This document shows positions 1-10,800 of a DNA stretch of 64,000 nt, piece after piece. The notes under the pieces are model-generated. The model saw only the letters and a program-made list of their open reading frames with translations. It was not told the DNA's origin and did no database searches. The stretch comes from Atopsyche davidsoni (taxonomy: Eukaryota > Arthropoda > Insecta > Trichoptera > Hydrobiosidae), in assembly GCA_022113835.1 (NCBI GenBank), contig JAILWY010000028.1:7105001-7169000 (forward strand). Direction: 5' to 3'. Both the position numbers and the translations under genes were made by a program. Within the stretch, counting starts at the first letter, position 1, and each line of letters starts with the position of its first letter.

Positions 1-111
1 AGTATAGATATGACACAATGGAGAAAGGCCTTAATAGCTTTGTCTTTGGACAGATTGGGTGGTAAGAGGGTTTTCAAACATTTCACAAAAAAAATGATTG
101 TTCTTAATTAG

Positions 112-2308
112 GATATGTGGGGAACGGTTCCCGGTGCATCAGCGGCTCCAAATCCACATGAACGAGCACTTTCCCAACCACATCTGCGAGACGTGCGGGC
201 GTGCCTTTTCCACACGCGCCGGTCTGCTGGGACACCGCCAGTCGCACACAGCGAGGCAACTCACTTGCCCCTCTTGCCCCGGTCGCAGCTTCAAGGGTGC
301 CTCCTCCTTGCTCAACCACACTAAGACCTTCCATGCTCACCTCCAGCTGCACAAGTAAGGTCTCAAACCACTCAATGCAAGCTCTATATATATATATATA
401 TATATAATATAATAAAAAAATATATATATATATATAATATAATAAAAAAATATATATATATATACTATATATATGATATATATGTTCATATATATATATA
501 TATTACAGGATTTTTGTGAAGACCGTCACAGTGAGTGCGATTTTGCCTATACAGGTTTTAATTTTATGATGGATTGATTAAGTTCATTTTTTTACACATT
601 GAAAAATGATTAAAGAAACTCTCAGAAAAATATTATCTATATATATATACATATATATATATATATAATATATATGTATTCTATATAATAAAAATAATCA
701 ATACTTTTGACCGAGTGTACTTAGTGGAATTCCATTTTAAATAAAATACTAGATTGATTTTTCCACATGTTAATTTTTATTCACCAACCTTTCATGAAAG
801 GCTGGCGAAACCGGTCACCAATAAAAAATTTACATGTGGAAAAATCACTGAAGTATTTTATTTTATTTAAAATATATATTATTTATAATTTGTTTCGTTT
901 TCTGGATAATACACAATTAACATTCCAAAATCCTTACAAAGGTCGATGACCTTTGAAATTTTATAAGTAATTGCCCTCGGAGTCTTTTGACTCTGGAACT
1001 TCGGGTGGCAGCTATCATGTAATAATAGCTGCAGCAATGTGAAACTACAAATATCATTTTTAACTGCCTCATGATTTGTTTGTGGATGGCACACTGGCTT
1101 ATGGACCATGGAGTGCTTGTTATATATTCTTTTTGATTCTGTAAAACTATTATGTCACAGGGAAGTAAAATTCATTGAGAGAAACCAAAAGGTTACTCTT
1201 AATCCTTCCTGTGAAAGGTTGTTGCTCCAGCTAGACACAGCTGTGGTTGCCTCGCCTATCTTCCTCTTTTTGCAACCTTTCGGTCTTACCAGCTATTAAA
1301 CTGCAACATTTTAATACTACTACAGAAATAGCATCAGAATAAATGTTATTTAGTTGAAATAAAGTATCACTAACAATTGTAACTGGTGGTTTGCTTATTT
1401 TTAACTCCATATAAATATACTCGCAGATGCCGAGTTTGTGGTCTCAGCTTCAAGTGTTTCGAAACACGCAGAAGACACCTCGTGGAGACCCACGGGGAAG
1501 AGGACCGCAAGTACGTGTGCAAGTACTGCAACAAGGGATATCGTCAGGCTGGAGTGCTATCCAAGCACATCCGAAGTGTACATCTTCAGGTAAACAAATT
1601 ATTTAGTTTGTGTGCCGACTGGGAACTCTCCATGTTCATGAGTGTCATTACCTGAATCACGTTTTGAACGCAATGAACTTTTAAACACAGTCACAAGACA
1701 TGACTTAGTGCACCACTGCTAAGCTTTTGAATTTCTAGCAGTCCTTTTTAGACTTGGGTTTACCAAGGAGGGTGATATCTTAATTTCTTAAGAATTTTGA
1801 AAAATGCACTTACTGCCTCTTATCAAATCCGGCTTTGTAGACTGGCTATGACGTTCGAGCAGTACACTTGCGTCAATGGAAAGTCGCGAGCCCTTGGACT
1901 TTGGTCTATATGCACTGATCATTGCATTTCACAATAGGGTTGATTTCTACGATAACCAAGTATTATTGATTAAAAATATGAACCTAATTTCAGGAGAGGA
2001 AACATGCCTGTTCTCAGTGCGGGATGTCCTTCTTCCGGAGACTAGGACTCGCCAACCACATGCTGAAGCATACCGGCGAGCGCAGTCACGAGTGCAACAT
2101 CTGTGGGAAGAAGTACAGTCGGAAGTACACGCTCACTGAGCACATGAAGATCCACACCAACGAAAGGAAGCATATCTGCAATGTTTGCGGCAAGGCCTTC
2201 TTGCAGAAGGGGACCCTCAAAGGTCATATGGCCATTCATGAACGAGAAGAGGCCTTTCAGGAGAGAGGAACTCTTCATCAAAATGTTGACCATGTCTCAG
2301 AATGTTGA
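112..2308 (+). CDS. C2H2 zinc-finger protein, 3' part (5' end outside window)
   Basis: Three exons are visible: 112-354, 1427-1589 and 1994-2308 (stop TGA), giving 239 residues in frame. The exon at 112 opens in the middle of a finger (ICGERF), so its first Cys must come from an exon left of the window. I count about eight fingers, with cores ICGERF, CETCGRAF, CPSCPGRSF, CRVCGLSF, CKYCNKGY, CSQCGMSF, CNICGKKY and CNVCGKAF, several followed by TGER- or TNER-type linkers. The apparent stop after LQLHK at 356 is better read as the donor GTAAGG: splicing to 1427 restores HK-CRVCG in frame. Tandem fingers of this type usually bind DNA in the nucleus; the target cannot be inferred. The last 25 or so residues lack fingers. 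No orthologue is named because finger arrays alone are not diagnostic. Confidence 0.85.
370..500. repeat. (TA)n-rich low-complexity tract
   Basis: Long TA dinucleotide runs are broken by short AT-only words, inside the intron after the first visible zinc-finger exon. A similar run lies at 638-690. Confidence 0.8.
605..640. repeat. Truncated repeat shared with 53585-53615
   Basis: TAAAGAAACTCTCAGAAAAA recurs at 53589 next to a tRNA-like SINE head. Here only the tail block remains, running straight into a TA tract. It is probably a truncated copy of the same SINE. Confidence 0.45.
698..872. repeat. Foldback repeat family, copy 1
   Basis: An inverted repeat. The left arm has the words GTGGAATTCCATTTTAA and TTTTTCCACATGTTAA; the right arm has GGCGAAACCGGTCACCAATA followed by ACATGTGGAAAAATCAC. 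The central part and the outermost right end are missing. It lies in the zinc-finger intron. Confidence 0.7.
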
Positions 2309-2623
2309 AAATGAGTTTGTTATATGTAACTAGGTAATATTATATTACATATGGATTTAACATGAAACATCTCAAAGCATTTTTATTTTTAAAATGTAAC
2401 ATTTAAAACAAGTCCGGGTAAAAAATAATTTGTATATCTTGGGAATTGGAGTGTGTGATATGATCTTAGAGACTTGTGGTTTTATTATTACTAGGCCCAA
2501 TTCCCAACATCTATAGGATGACTTGTTTTGACACATAAAAACAAGTATGGCATTACTTGATTGCGATTGTATTGCCTATAAGCATAAAGCATAATTCATG
2601 TTTACAGGCATATTCATAATTAT

Positions 2624-2629
2624 AATAAA
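2624..2629 (+). terminator. Poly(A) signal of the zinc-finger gene
   Basis: AATAAA lies about 315 nt after the TGA stop and is the best-placed signal for a short 3' UTR. Confidence 0.6.
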
Positions 2630-2649
2630 GATGTATTTCTCTAAAAACT

Positions 2650-4110
2650 TTTGTTGTATAATATTATTTAAGTAGCGCCTACTAAGTAAATACCTAATAA
2701 CTGCCGAAAGCCCTCATGGTGTTTACCTGAAAAATTGAAATCTGCTGTGGCGGGAGAGCGATTTCACAAAAGAATGAAGGCCGCACTTGCAGCCTCCATT
2801 AAATAGATATCTCTCATACTTTTCACCTAAACTAAATGGTCTTTTGACGACACCACCAGTTGCCGCAGGCTTTATCCATGAGTTCACACAAATGATAGAT
2901 AAATAATAAATTAACTTCGACATTTTGTATGGGCAGAGTATTCCCTTTGTATGTTGTTAAATAAATATTATTGTAATAATAATAAATATTATTGTAAATT
3001 TATAGCTTCAATAGCTAGCTTTAATAGCTTCCAAAGATCTCATCACTTTATTTTATTACATCTATAATCTAGTGTAATTTGTTAGTTGGCCAACAATATT
3101 TATCCCTGACAACAATAAAAACAAGTCTAAAATTAAACAAATGGGAAGTGACGGGCGGTGGCCCCGACTCGTCGCGAGCACTTCGATCAAACATGTTAAT
3201 TTGGTTTTGAACCTTGTTTCATATAACCATAATTAAATACAATAACAAATATCTATATGTTAAGCTTTGAACATATATCACATCATATAAATATATACAG
3301 ATCATTATATATCTTATACCAGGTTACGAAATGTACGACATTGTATTGAAAGACATTGGACAAGGGCAAATAGGATTGTGCCTTAAAATAATAATGTTTT
3401 TGTGACTGAATAATGTTTTTATCAATAGTGAAGTTTTCACTTCACTATTGATAAAACTTTTCAATGAGGTTACACAACAAAAATTGGTAATTTTCATATT
3501 GATAAACACTATGGAATGGCATTAACAATTTTATAGTGGAATTTATTCAATAAATTAAAATTGCTGACTAGTTCTTCGTATGTTTCGACCCGACCAAGAT
3601 GACACGATACGACTCGCCTCGTTCCTTGACACATGACCTATTTTCTTATATCTAGGTTAAAGCTGAACGAAACAAGTCCGTTTCAAGGCTGCATTAATGT
3701 ATCAAGACATAATTTAATTGCATGGGAATCACGTATCCACTTACCATGCTCATATTTCGGAACTTCGATCCAGAACGACAAGTTTGAACACAATCTTTTT
3801 GGAGGCATTTTTATCAATGTTCATGCAAAATAATTATTACTCCGAGTGACCAAAACGAGCGTAGAACAAATCAGACACGCGTGTATTTACATTAAGCTGC
3901 ACCGGACAAGTGCAAGACAAGCAATGATGTCGCAAAATATAGGAATTGCATGACACTTCGGGCTTACTCGACATGAACCGCCGGGCGTGGACAGCTGACA
4001 GAAGATGGCGGACCGAGTTTCTGCGGATACATTTCGTCATTTGGTGCGATGTTCGACGTATGACGATCGATATCGGGTGAAAAAAAACTAAGTAAAACAC
4101 ATGTTATTAT
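2650..4110. other. Intergenic stretch, no gene recognised
   Basis: AT-rich sequence between two converging genes. Short open frames (for example minus 3837-4100) have no recognised domain. The right end probably holds the cleavage site of the eIF1 transcript. An 18-bp hairpin sits at 3417-3456. Confidence 0.5.
3417..3456. repeat. Perfect 18-bp inverted repeat with 4-nt loop
   Basis: TTTTATCAATAGTGAAGT is followed by TTTC and then its exact reverse complement. It is too short for a typical pre-miRNA and no flanking duplication is evident. Confidence 0.8.
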
Positions 4111-4117
4111 AAAACGA

Positions 4118-4123
4118 TTTATT
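4118..4123 (-). terminator. Poly(A) signal of eIF1
   Basis: TTTATT on + reads AATAAA on -, about 670 nt past the eIF1 stop. It implies a 3' UTR that is long for such a small gene. Confidence 0.5.
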
Positions 4124-4791
4124 TGAGATACATTTTAAATACAGCCATTTAAATATGTCGCTAAAAAAATGAAATATGCCTATTCACTGCGAGAAAGAAC
4201 ATTGTAAATTATACTAGATTGTTGTATCCGATCCGGTCGTTAGAGCGATTGTTAAAAAAATAAAAATGTAAAGGTGAGTCAGTGTAATTGTTTTAATGTA
4301 AAAAAATGTATGCAAGGCACACAGAACGGCTCACATCGTAACTGCAGGTGATTTTATATAATTACTATAAAGAGGCGAGTCTTGCGAATCTTACTTCCCA
4401 CACAAATTGCCCATCAGGTTTACACTACGTAATACAAAATGTAAGGATTTCGACATGATTCTGCAACCCGCAAGGTTTACCTATATTTTTACAAGTATGT
4501 TGCATTATAAATACAGATATTGCAGCTCATAACATTGAAAAACATTCTTTAAGCACAGCTTTATGGAATTGAAAAGTAAACACGAGAGGCAGTTCATGCG
4601 AAGGAATGTCCGAAGGCTCGCCCCCTTATGATCGCGGAGTGTCCTTATCTCTGTACACGTCGATCGTATCCAAATACATGACTAATACAATTAGCGGGAC
4701 GTAAGGGACTCGCATTTCGCAATTTTACAAACAGAAACGAGTAGCAGCGCGTCCGACATCGCAGGGGTGGAGTGGCGGCGCGGCGGAGGCA

Positions 4792-5124
4792 TCAAAAGCC
4801 GTGCACCTTGAGCTGGTCCGGCTTAGCCAGCCCCGACTTGGTGAGCCACTGGCAAATGTTCTCGCGCTGGTCTCCCTGCAGTTGCAGCACTTCACCGTAT
4901 TCCGGGTGCTCCACGACAGTCCCGTTGCACGCGAACTCCTTTTTGCATGCTCGCACTATCTTCTTCAAGTCGTATTCGGAAGACAGGCCCTGCACGGTCG
5001 TGAGCGTCTTCCGTCCATTCCGTTGCTGGATTCTTATATGGACTAGTCCATCTTGTACGTCGTCCTCCGAACCCTTAAATGCATCGGCAAAGGGGTCAAA
5101 CTTGTTTAAATTCTGGATGGACAT
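4792..5124 (-). CDS. eIF1: Translation initiation factor eIF1 (SUI1)
   Basis: One exon encodes 110 residues, the usual animal length. eIF1 binds the 40S subunit near the P site, keeps the scanning complex open and enforces AUG selection. The N-terminal tail (MSIQNLNKFDPFADAF) is followed from about residue 25 by the SUI1 domain, with RNGRKTLTTVQGL, KKIVRACKKEFACNGT, the turn VVEHPEYGEVLQLQGDQR and the C-terminal LAKPDQLKVHGF. These are nearly invariant family motifs and the frame has no lesion. The start is the first ATG, and the N-terminus matches the family. It is divergent from the dynein-2 gene (2.2 kb between start codons) and convergent with the zinc-finger gene. A retrocopy is possible given the lack of introns in the CDS, but no poly(A) trace or decay is seen. 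Confidence 0.96.
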   Translation of the reverse strand: MSIQNLNKFDPFADAFKGSEDDVQDGLVHIRIQQRNGRKTLTTVQGLSSEYDLKKIVRACKKEFACNGTVVEHPEYGEVLQLQGDQRENICQWLTKSGLAKPDQLKVHGF

Positions 5125-5329
5125 ACGATAAAAAAAATGTAAACTTCAAAGAAAAAAATCTGCAATACGCAGTGCACTCGCGGATTTGGAGATTTAGGCG
5201 GATTATAATTCACTCGCCTGACAGTGAACTCTGAGTTACAGCAATGGCCGACGGACAACAGAGGTGCACTACGTCACGGCGGATACGGAAAATCAATACC
5301 ACAGACTAAATAGCATAAGCAATAATAAA

Positions 5330-6040
5330 TTAAACATATATTTTTTAATTATATTATCTATCCAACTACTATAAATGTGGTGTAATTGGGTATATAAGGT
5401 AAAATTTTGTACAATTATCTAGATGACTTATTTTTTATAAGACTTTTTGAAATTTAATGTCTATTTCTGATATTTAATGTAATTATTGGAATATTTTTTA
5501 ATTGTCAATTATAAATGTAAAGGAAAAAAATAAAATCTTTTGTTTATCCATACATCTTAAATTTAACTTTTTGAAAATATAATATAATTTGATACTATAT
5601 AATCTTCAGCGATACTCAACCTTTTTTCTTTTCAGGCCATCCATTTGAAATTTGTTAGTGGGTACCAGGTTTTACATTTACCTCCCGTGTAATAAATAAA
5701 ATACAAAAATTTAAATACATATATCCAAAAGTTTATTTAAAAATTAATGTAATATTTTATTTTGAGACAAGCTGTTTTCTATTTTTGACAAATCAGGTTT
5801 ATAATTGCAGCATGCTACTCCCAATATGTCATCAGGGTGAGAATCGATAAGCCTATTTCTATATATGTTTGCATATTCAATTTTGGCCGCAGGTCGAGTA
5901 TGGCTACTATATTAACATGTACTATTGTTTATAGAATAATATAATTTAACTCAATAAGATGAAAAAATAGATTATTTTAGTCTAAATATTTCTAAGATAA
6001 TATAATTTTTTTAAATTTAACCAATACAAATCTAAAAAAT
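5330..6040. other. Intergenic AT-rich stretch
   Basis: Sequence upstream of eIF1 and downstream of the H4 pseudogene stop. I see no gene or recognisable repeat. Confidence 0.5.
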
Positions 6041-6139
6041 GTTATTTTAACCACCAAACCCATATAGAATTCTTCTCATTTCCTTTATGGCATATACAAT
6101 GCCCTTGGCAGAAACTGTTTTCCTATGTGCATACTCAGT

Positions 6140-6296
6140 GTAAGTTACAACAATAAAATAAAATAAAAGTCATGCATCTGATGATGACCTGTTGTATAAG
6201 GTCGAAACTAGTTATGCAAAATAATTCTAATAAACTCACAGTGAAGATATAAATAAAAAGTTATTGTTTATCATTATAATTATAGTAAGTTACAAC
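6140..6296. mobile_element. 133-bp insert with 12-bp target-site duplication
   Basis: GTAAGTTACAAC occurs at 6140-6151 and again at 6285-6296. Removing the insert and one copy restores the H4 reading frame exactly. The insert (6152-6284) begins with AATAAAATAAAATAAAA, contains the hammerhead-like fold and ends AT-rich. Size, variable-length duplication and ribozyme suggest a 5'-truncated Penelope-like or related retroelement end. Confidence 0.75.
6173..6218 (+). ncRNA. Candidate hammerhead ribozyme (Penelope-like type)
   Basis: Stem I is TGCAT (6173-6177) with ATGCA (6214-6218). The core CTGATGA lies at 6178-6184. After one extra T, stem II is GACCT (6186-6190) with AGGTC (6199-6203), followed by GAAA (6204-6207). 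Stem III is very short: A-C, loop TA, G-T, with H17 = T, so cleavage would fall after 6213. The palindrome ACTAGT could form a 6-bp stem III in a dimer, as known for Penelope-like hammerheads. The T after CTGATGA is not canonical and may reduce activity. Confidence 0.6.
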
Positions 6297-6621
6297 CTTT
6301 TTCGTGACATTTTCAAAGAAAACACGAAGAACCACTCTGCACTCATCATATATGTATCCAGATATTCTTTTAACACCCGCCTGCCTGGCTAATCGACGAA
6401 TAGCGGTCTTTGTTATCCCTCAAATGGAAAAAGGAACATAAACTGTCTATTATTCTAATTAAAACATGGGCTTAAATGTGTAGTGGAGTTAATTATAATA
6501 GTTAGCGATATTGAATAAAAGATTTAATGGATTAAATACCTTTTATATAGTCTCATAAATTGATTTTGGGTCGCTTGACTTCCACTTTTCCCAAGCCTTT
6601 TCCTAATTTTCAATAATTCCA

Positions 6622-6651
6622 GGACACGGTAAAGGAGGAAAAGGCTTCGGA
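6622..6651 (+). pseudogene. Second histone H4 N-terminal fragment, head to head
   Basis: The + strand encodes GHGKGGKGFG, close to H4 GRGKGGKGLG, in opposite orientation to the H4 pseudogene 18 bp away. CCAAGCCTTTTCC at 6591-6603 and GGAAAAGGCTTCGG at 6637-6650 form inverted arms. It is either an inverted duplication or a foldback of the H4 5' end. Confidence 0.6.
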
Positions 6652-7301
6652 AATCAAATATTTATACCTACTAATACCTCTTTTGCCAAAAAATAACAAT
6701 TACTGTATCAGTATTATGTATGTAGCAATAATAAGTTGAATATTATACAAAAATAATATTACAGACTCTTGCGATTTTTTAAAACTTCAATAAATATTAT
6801 CAAAAAATGTGAAATATTTATCGAATAGTTTCATAGATCGTATCAATATGTTTATCAAGTCAAGCATCTTTTAACGACTTCATTTTTTGAAGCAGTGCAA
6901 AACTTAAATGATGCAATAACTATACTTCACATATTCTGATCTGAAAATCGAACAATATAAAAAGTTGCTAAAATAATTTCAGACGTTGTGACAATAATTG
7001 TAGACGGGTTAATATAATAGATAGCATACTAATGGACATTTAAATTGCTACTAAAAAGCCTTCAACGATTTTAAACCGATTCTTCGCGCGAAAAATATGA
7101 CTTATCAAATAACAGAACTTTAAACATACTTCCATGGACATTTACAACATTTTAACATTTTTTTGGAAGCCAGTATTAGTGAGTAATATTTTTGTCTACG
7201 ACACAAAATGACAGATGACAGCTTTTCTTCTGTTTACAAATGGTAGACGTCAATGAAACGTGCGCGCGGGGATAAAATCTTTTATTTGCATGCATGCAAG
7301 C

Positions 7302-7805
7302 ATGTTTAGTAACTACGAAAGTGAAGTGGTCGGTTTTAGTTCCAACTGGAAAATGGACAAGTGAGTTTTCAATAATATAATGAAAAAAAACATTTGACTA
7401 CATTTTTTTTTACAACTTCGTCTTATACACCAAGTGATCACAATCGACGAAATACTCTAACGATGGACCCACGGAAAACACAATTTTGGTCACACTTTTG
7501 ATTTTTAACAATAATTTTTTAATGCTATGCTTGAAACTCAGATCTGCCTAAAACGACTTATATATAATTCGGTTTTGGTGTATGATATACATGATAAATC
7601 AATTAATTGTTCTGATTTAAAAAAATTGTAGTCAAAAAACGCATAGTGAAATTTCATGTCATTATTCCATTGTAAAAACAAATTTATAAATAATAAAACA
7701 GCCTTACCACATTTATTTGAGGTTCACAAATACCAACAATAAATATTATTTGTACTAATATATCAATAGAATAGAAATTATAGAATAGAAATTATAGAAT
7801 TATAA

Positions 7806-7874
<69 letters not shown>

Positions 7875-10800
7875 TATATAAAATATACACGACATACTAA
7901 TTACAGGTTAAAAAATATAAATTACATTACATTTTTGTTTGTCGATTTCCAGAACTACTTCTGATGGGGAGTCCCAAACGACGGAGTTTTCTTCAACAGA
8001 CAACGTCACATCCACCATCCCAGCTCGCAGTGTCGGGGTTCGTCGTTTTCATTTTTTGTGCTTAATGAGAAATGTACATAAATAAAACAAATTATTAGTA
8101 TTTATAGAATTAAACACGTAAATTTTATTGGGTGCCATTTTTTCCTGTTTTTGAAATATTTTTTTTGTTGTCATTTAACCCTTTGCACTTTTTGATTTTT
8201 TTTTTGTTGAGATTTTTGTTAATAAATTAGATGTTATTGTTACACAATAGCTTATAATCATTAAACAAATTAATAACATCTTTCAGTGTATCAATAATTC
8301 AATGTTTAAAATTTATTTTGGTGTGGTATTTTTTAAAACATTCTCCTGGAAAGAGACCCGGCTTCCTTTCACAGGTCTCGCAATAGAATGTGGTTTCTCT
8401 TATTCCTCCAGGAACATTCCTATTGGAACACACCATGCAATCTTATTGTTTTTTCTGAGAATTAGAAAATATAAAATGACTTTTCCCATCTAACTGCTGA
8501 ACAGTGTCACCTGTGGATAATCGGCCTGATTTTAATATCGGAGCACGAAAGTCTCCCATGAGCTCCAGTAACAACTTTTCTCTAAATGCTTTATGGCTTA
8601 TGGGATTTGGATTCTTTATACAATATATATGCATTTACTATGGAGGTTTCTAGACACCAGAAAAACAGTTTTCTCCACCATTTTAATGTTTTTCGCATAA
8701 AACAATAAGATGTTGCATATTGGCTGCGACATCCACCCCGCCCATATTTTTATTGTAATGCAGAATAACATTGGGTTTATGCACCCTTTGTTATCTGCTA
8801 AAACATATATTCTGAGTCCCCATTTTGTCGGCTTCATCGGATTTTGAAAATAATCTTGCCTTTGAACGAAATTGTTGACTCGTCAACCGACAGATTTTCT
8901 TCGGGCACATAATACTTCTTAAATTTAGCCTTTAGATATTGAGGGAAGTTATTTACTCTCCCTAGTCTCGTTTCCATACATTGAGTTGTACAAAAGTACA
9001 ACAAAAAGTCACAAATTATAAAAATCAACTGAAATTTTTTTTAAAATTATATTTCTCTTCAAAACACTATGAAATTATGATTGAAAGATGTTTTGATAAG
9101 TAACTGTTCATAGATAACAAACAATGCTTGGTACCTGTTATTGTTTGAATGGTCTTGCTACCTGACTCTTTTCGGCGGCAACCGCCCGCCTCCGTCGAGT
9201 GACAAATCGTAAAAAAGTGCTACATTATTGTAAATATTTAGCTAATAATACTTTTGAATAACTTACCAAAATATCACAAAATTACTAATGTATGTCTTTC
9301 ACAATACATACAAAAAAGATTTGATAAAATAATAAATATACTTTTGCCAAACACTGTAGAATATCGAGCCCAGCTTGACATAAAAGTTGGCGTGAAGAAA
9401 AGGGATGTCGAGTCCAGCTCGACATAGCAGTTCAAAGGGTTAACTATCACATATTATTGTTGTAGGCACAGACGGATCCCATCGTTCCCCCATTAAAGCA
9501 GCACCCTACAACCCCACCCGGGCTTGCTGCGTGGCTTCAAAACATCGCGCCACTCGTTATGAAAGAGTTGCGAGTCAGCGAGGGTAGCACAGCTTTCAGA
9601 GGGTTTGCAAAATGTCATCTTCAGTTTTTTACGTTTGACTTTCTTCTATGGAGTGATCACAACAAATACTTCAGGAAATTCAATATTTTTGACAGAGAGT
9701 ACTTGGTGGAATTCCATTTTAATATTTTAAATAAGTAAAATACTTGATATATATATATATAATATATAATTTGTTTTAGGTAAAATACTTGAGTGATTTT
9801 TCCACATGTAAATTTTTATTGGTGACTGGTTAATGATAATGCCAACAAATGAAATTCAGTTTGATAATGCCAACGCAAAAGGTTGGCAAAACCGACCACC
9901 AATAAAAATTAATATGCGGAAAAATCACTCAAGTATTTAAAAATATTGAAATGGAATTCCACAAAGTACTCTCTGTCAAAAATATTGATTATTTTAATAT
10001 TTATACAATGAAAATGTATAAGTAGAGAAAGGACCCTTTTCAATGTCACTTAGGTGATTCACTATGTTTACAAAATTTGAATTTTTGCTAGGTTAAGGGG
10101 TGCAGTGATCTCGAGGATTAAGCCTGCAAGGTCTCGATGACCAAGGATGTAGCCTTGAACTTAAATGGCCCCCTAAAAATATTTGAATCTTTTTTACGCT
10201 TGCTTTATTTGAGCACCATTACTTACCTTAGATTGATGTTACAGGTATGATCCTTATAGAGATGATAATGAGGAAGATGTTAAGGCCAAGCTGCTTCAGA
10301 CCTTCAGGGCGGAGGTCCCTAGGACGAGTGCTACTACTCCGCAGACAGATGCAGATAACAAGGTAATACATCTTTGATGAAATGATCCTGTTGCTTTTCT
10401 GCATCATGCAGTGACGAGCAGTCTATATATATGCGCAGAAAAATTATTGAGAATTGTCAAAATTGTTATAAACCCGATGCATACATTACTGTTAAGGAAT
10501 GAGAGAAGGGAAGATTCAATTGCACTTGTAGAGTTCGTTGTTCTCAAGCTTATAGAACCATTCACAGGGTGCGAAAGGAATGCGACAACAGATAATTTAT
10601 TGTTGGACTCATGCATGGAAATAAACGATAACTATCTAAATTTGCCAAACAACAGAAACAAAATGACAAGATTTTCAAGCAAACTCTATAAATCAAAATC
10701 AATACAGTGTATAAAAGCAAAGCATATAAAAAAGTGCTTCTGCTAAGTTCAATGCATAGTTCAATAGAAATAGATAAAAGTGACAAGCATATATCAGAAT

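Larger units (their letters stand above)
6048..6603 (-). pseudogene. Histone H4 pseudogene with intron and an insertion
   Basis: On -, 6540-6603 encodes GKGLGK and, in the same frame, VKRPK, a TGA stop and DYIK, matching the H4 N-terminal region. A 121-bp GT-AG intron (6419-6539) follows. Then 6418-6297 gives [20 protein letters not shown] and on to [12 protein letters not shown]. After the insert at 6152-6284 the frame resumes with [13 protein letters not shown] and ends ILYGFGG plus TAA at 6048. Human or fly H4 reads [20 protein letters not shown] and TLYGFGG here. The stop codon, many replacements at normally invariant sites and the insertion show a dead copy. The intron suggests descent from an intron-bearing (replacement-type) H4 gene, not a replication-dependent one or a retrocopy. 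Its intron position was not compared. Confidence 0.82.

Noticed and set aside
1..61. Possible upstream zinc-finger exon ending at the GTAAGAGG donor
   Set aside because: Joined to the exon at 112 it gives Gly-Trp before ICGERF, without the Cys the finger needs.
3837..4100. 87-codon minus-strand open frame downstream of eIF1
   Set aside because: No domain or known motif, and it overlaps the expected end of the eIF1 transcript.
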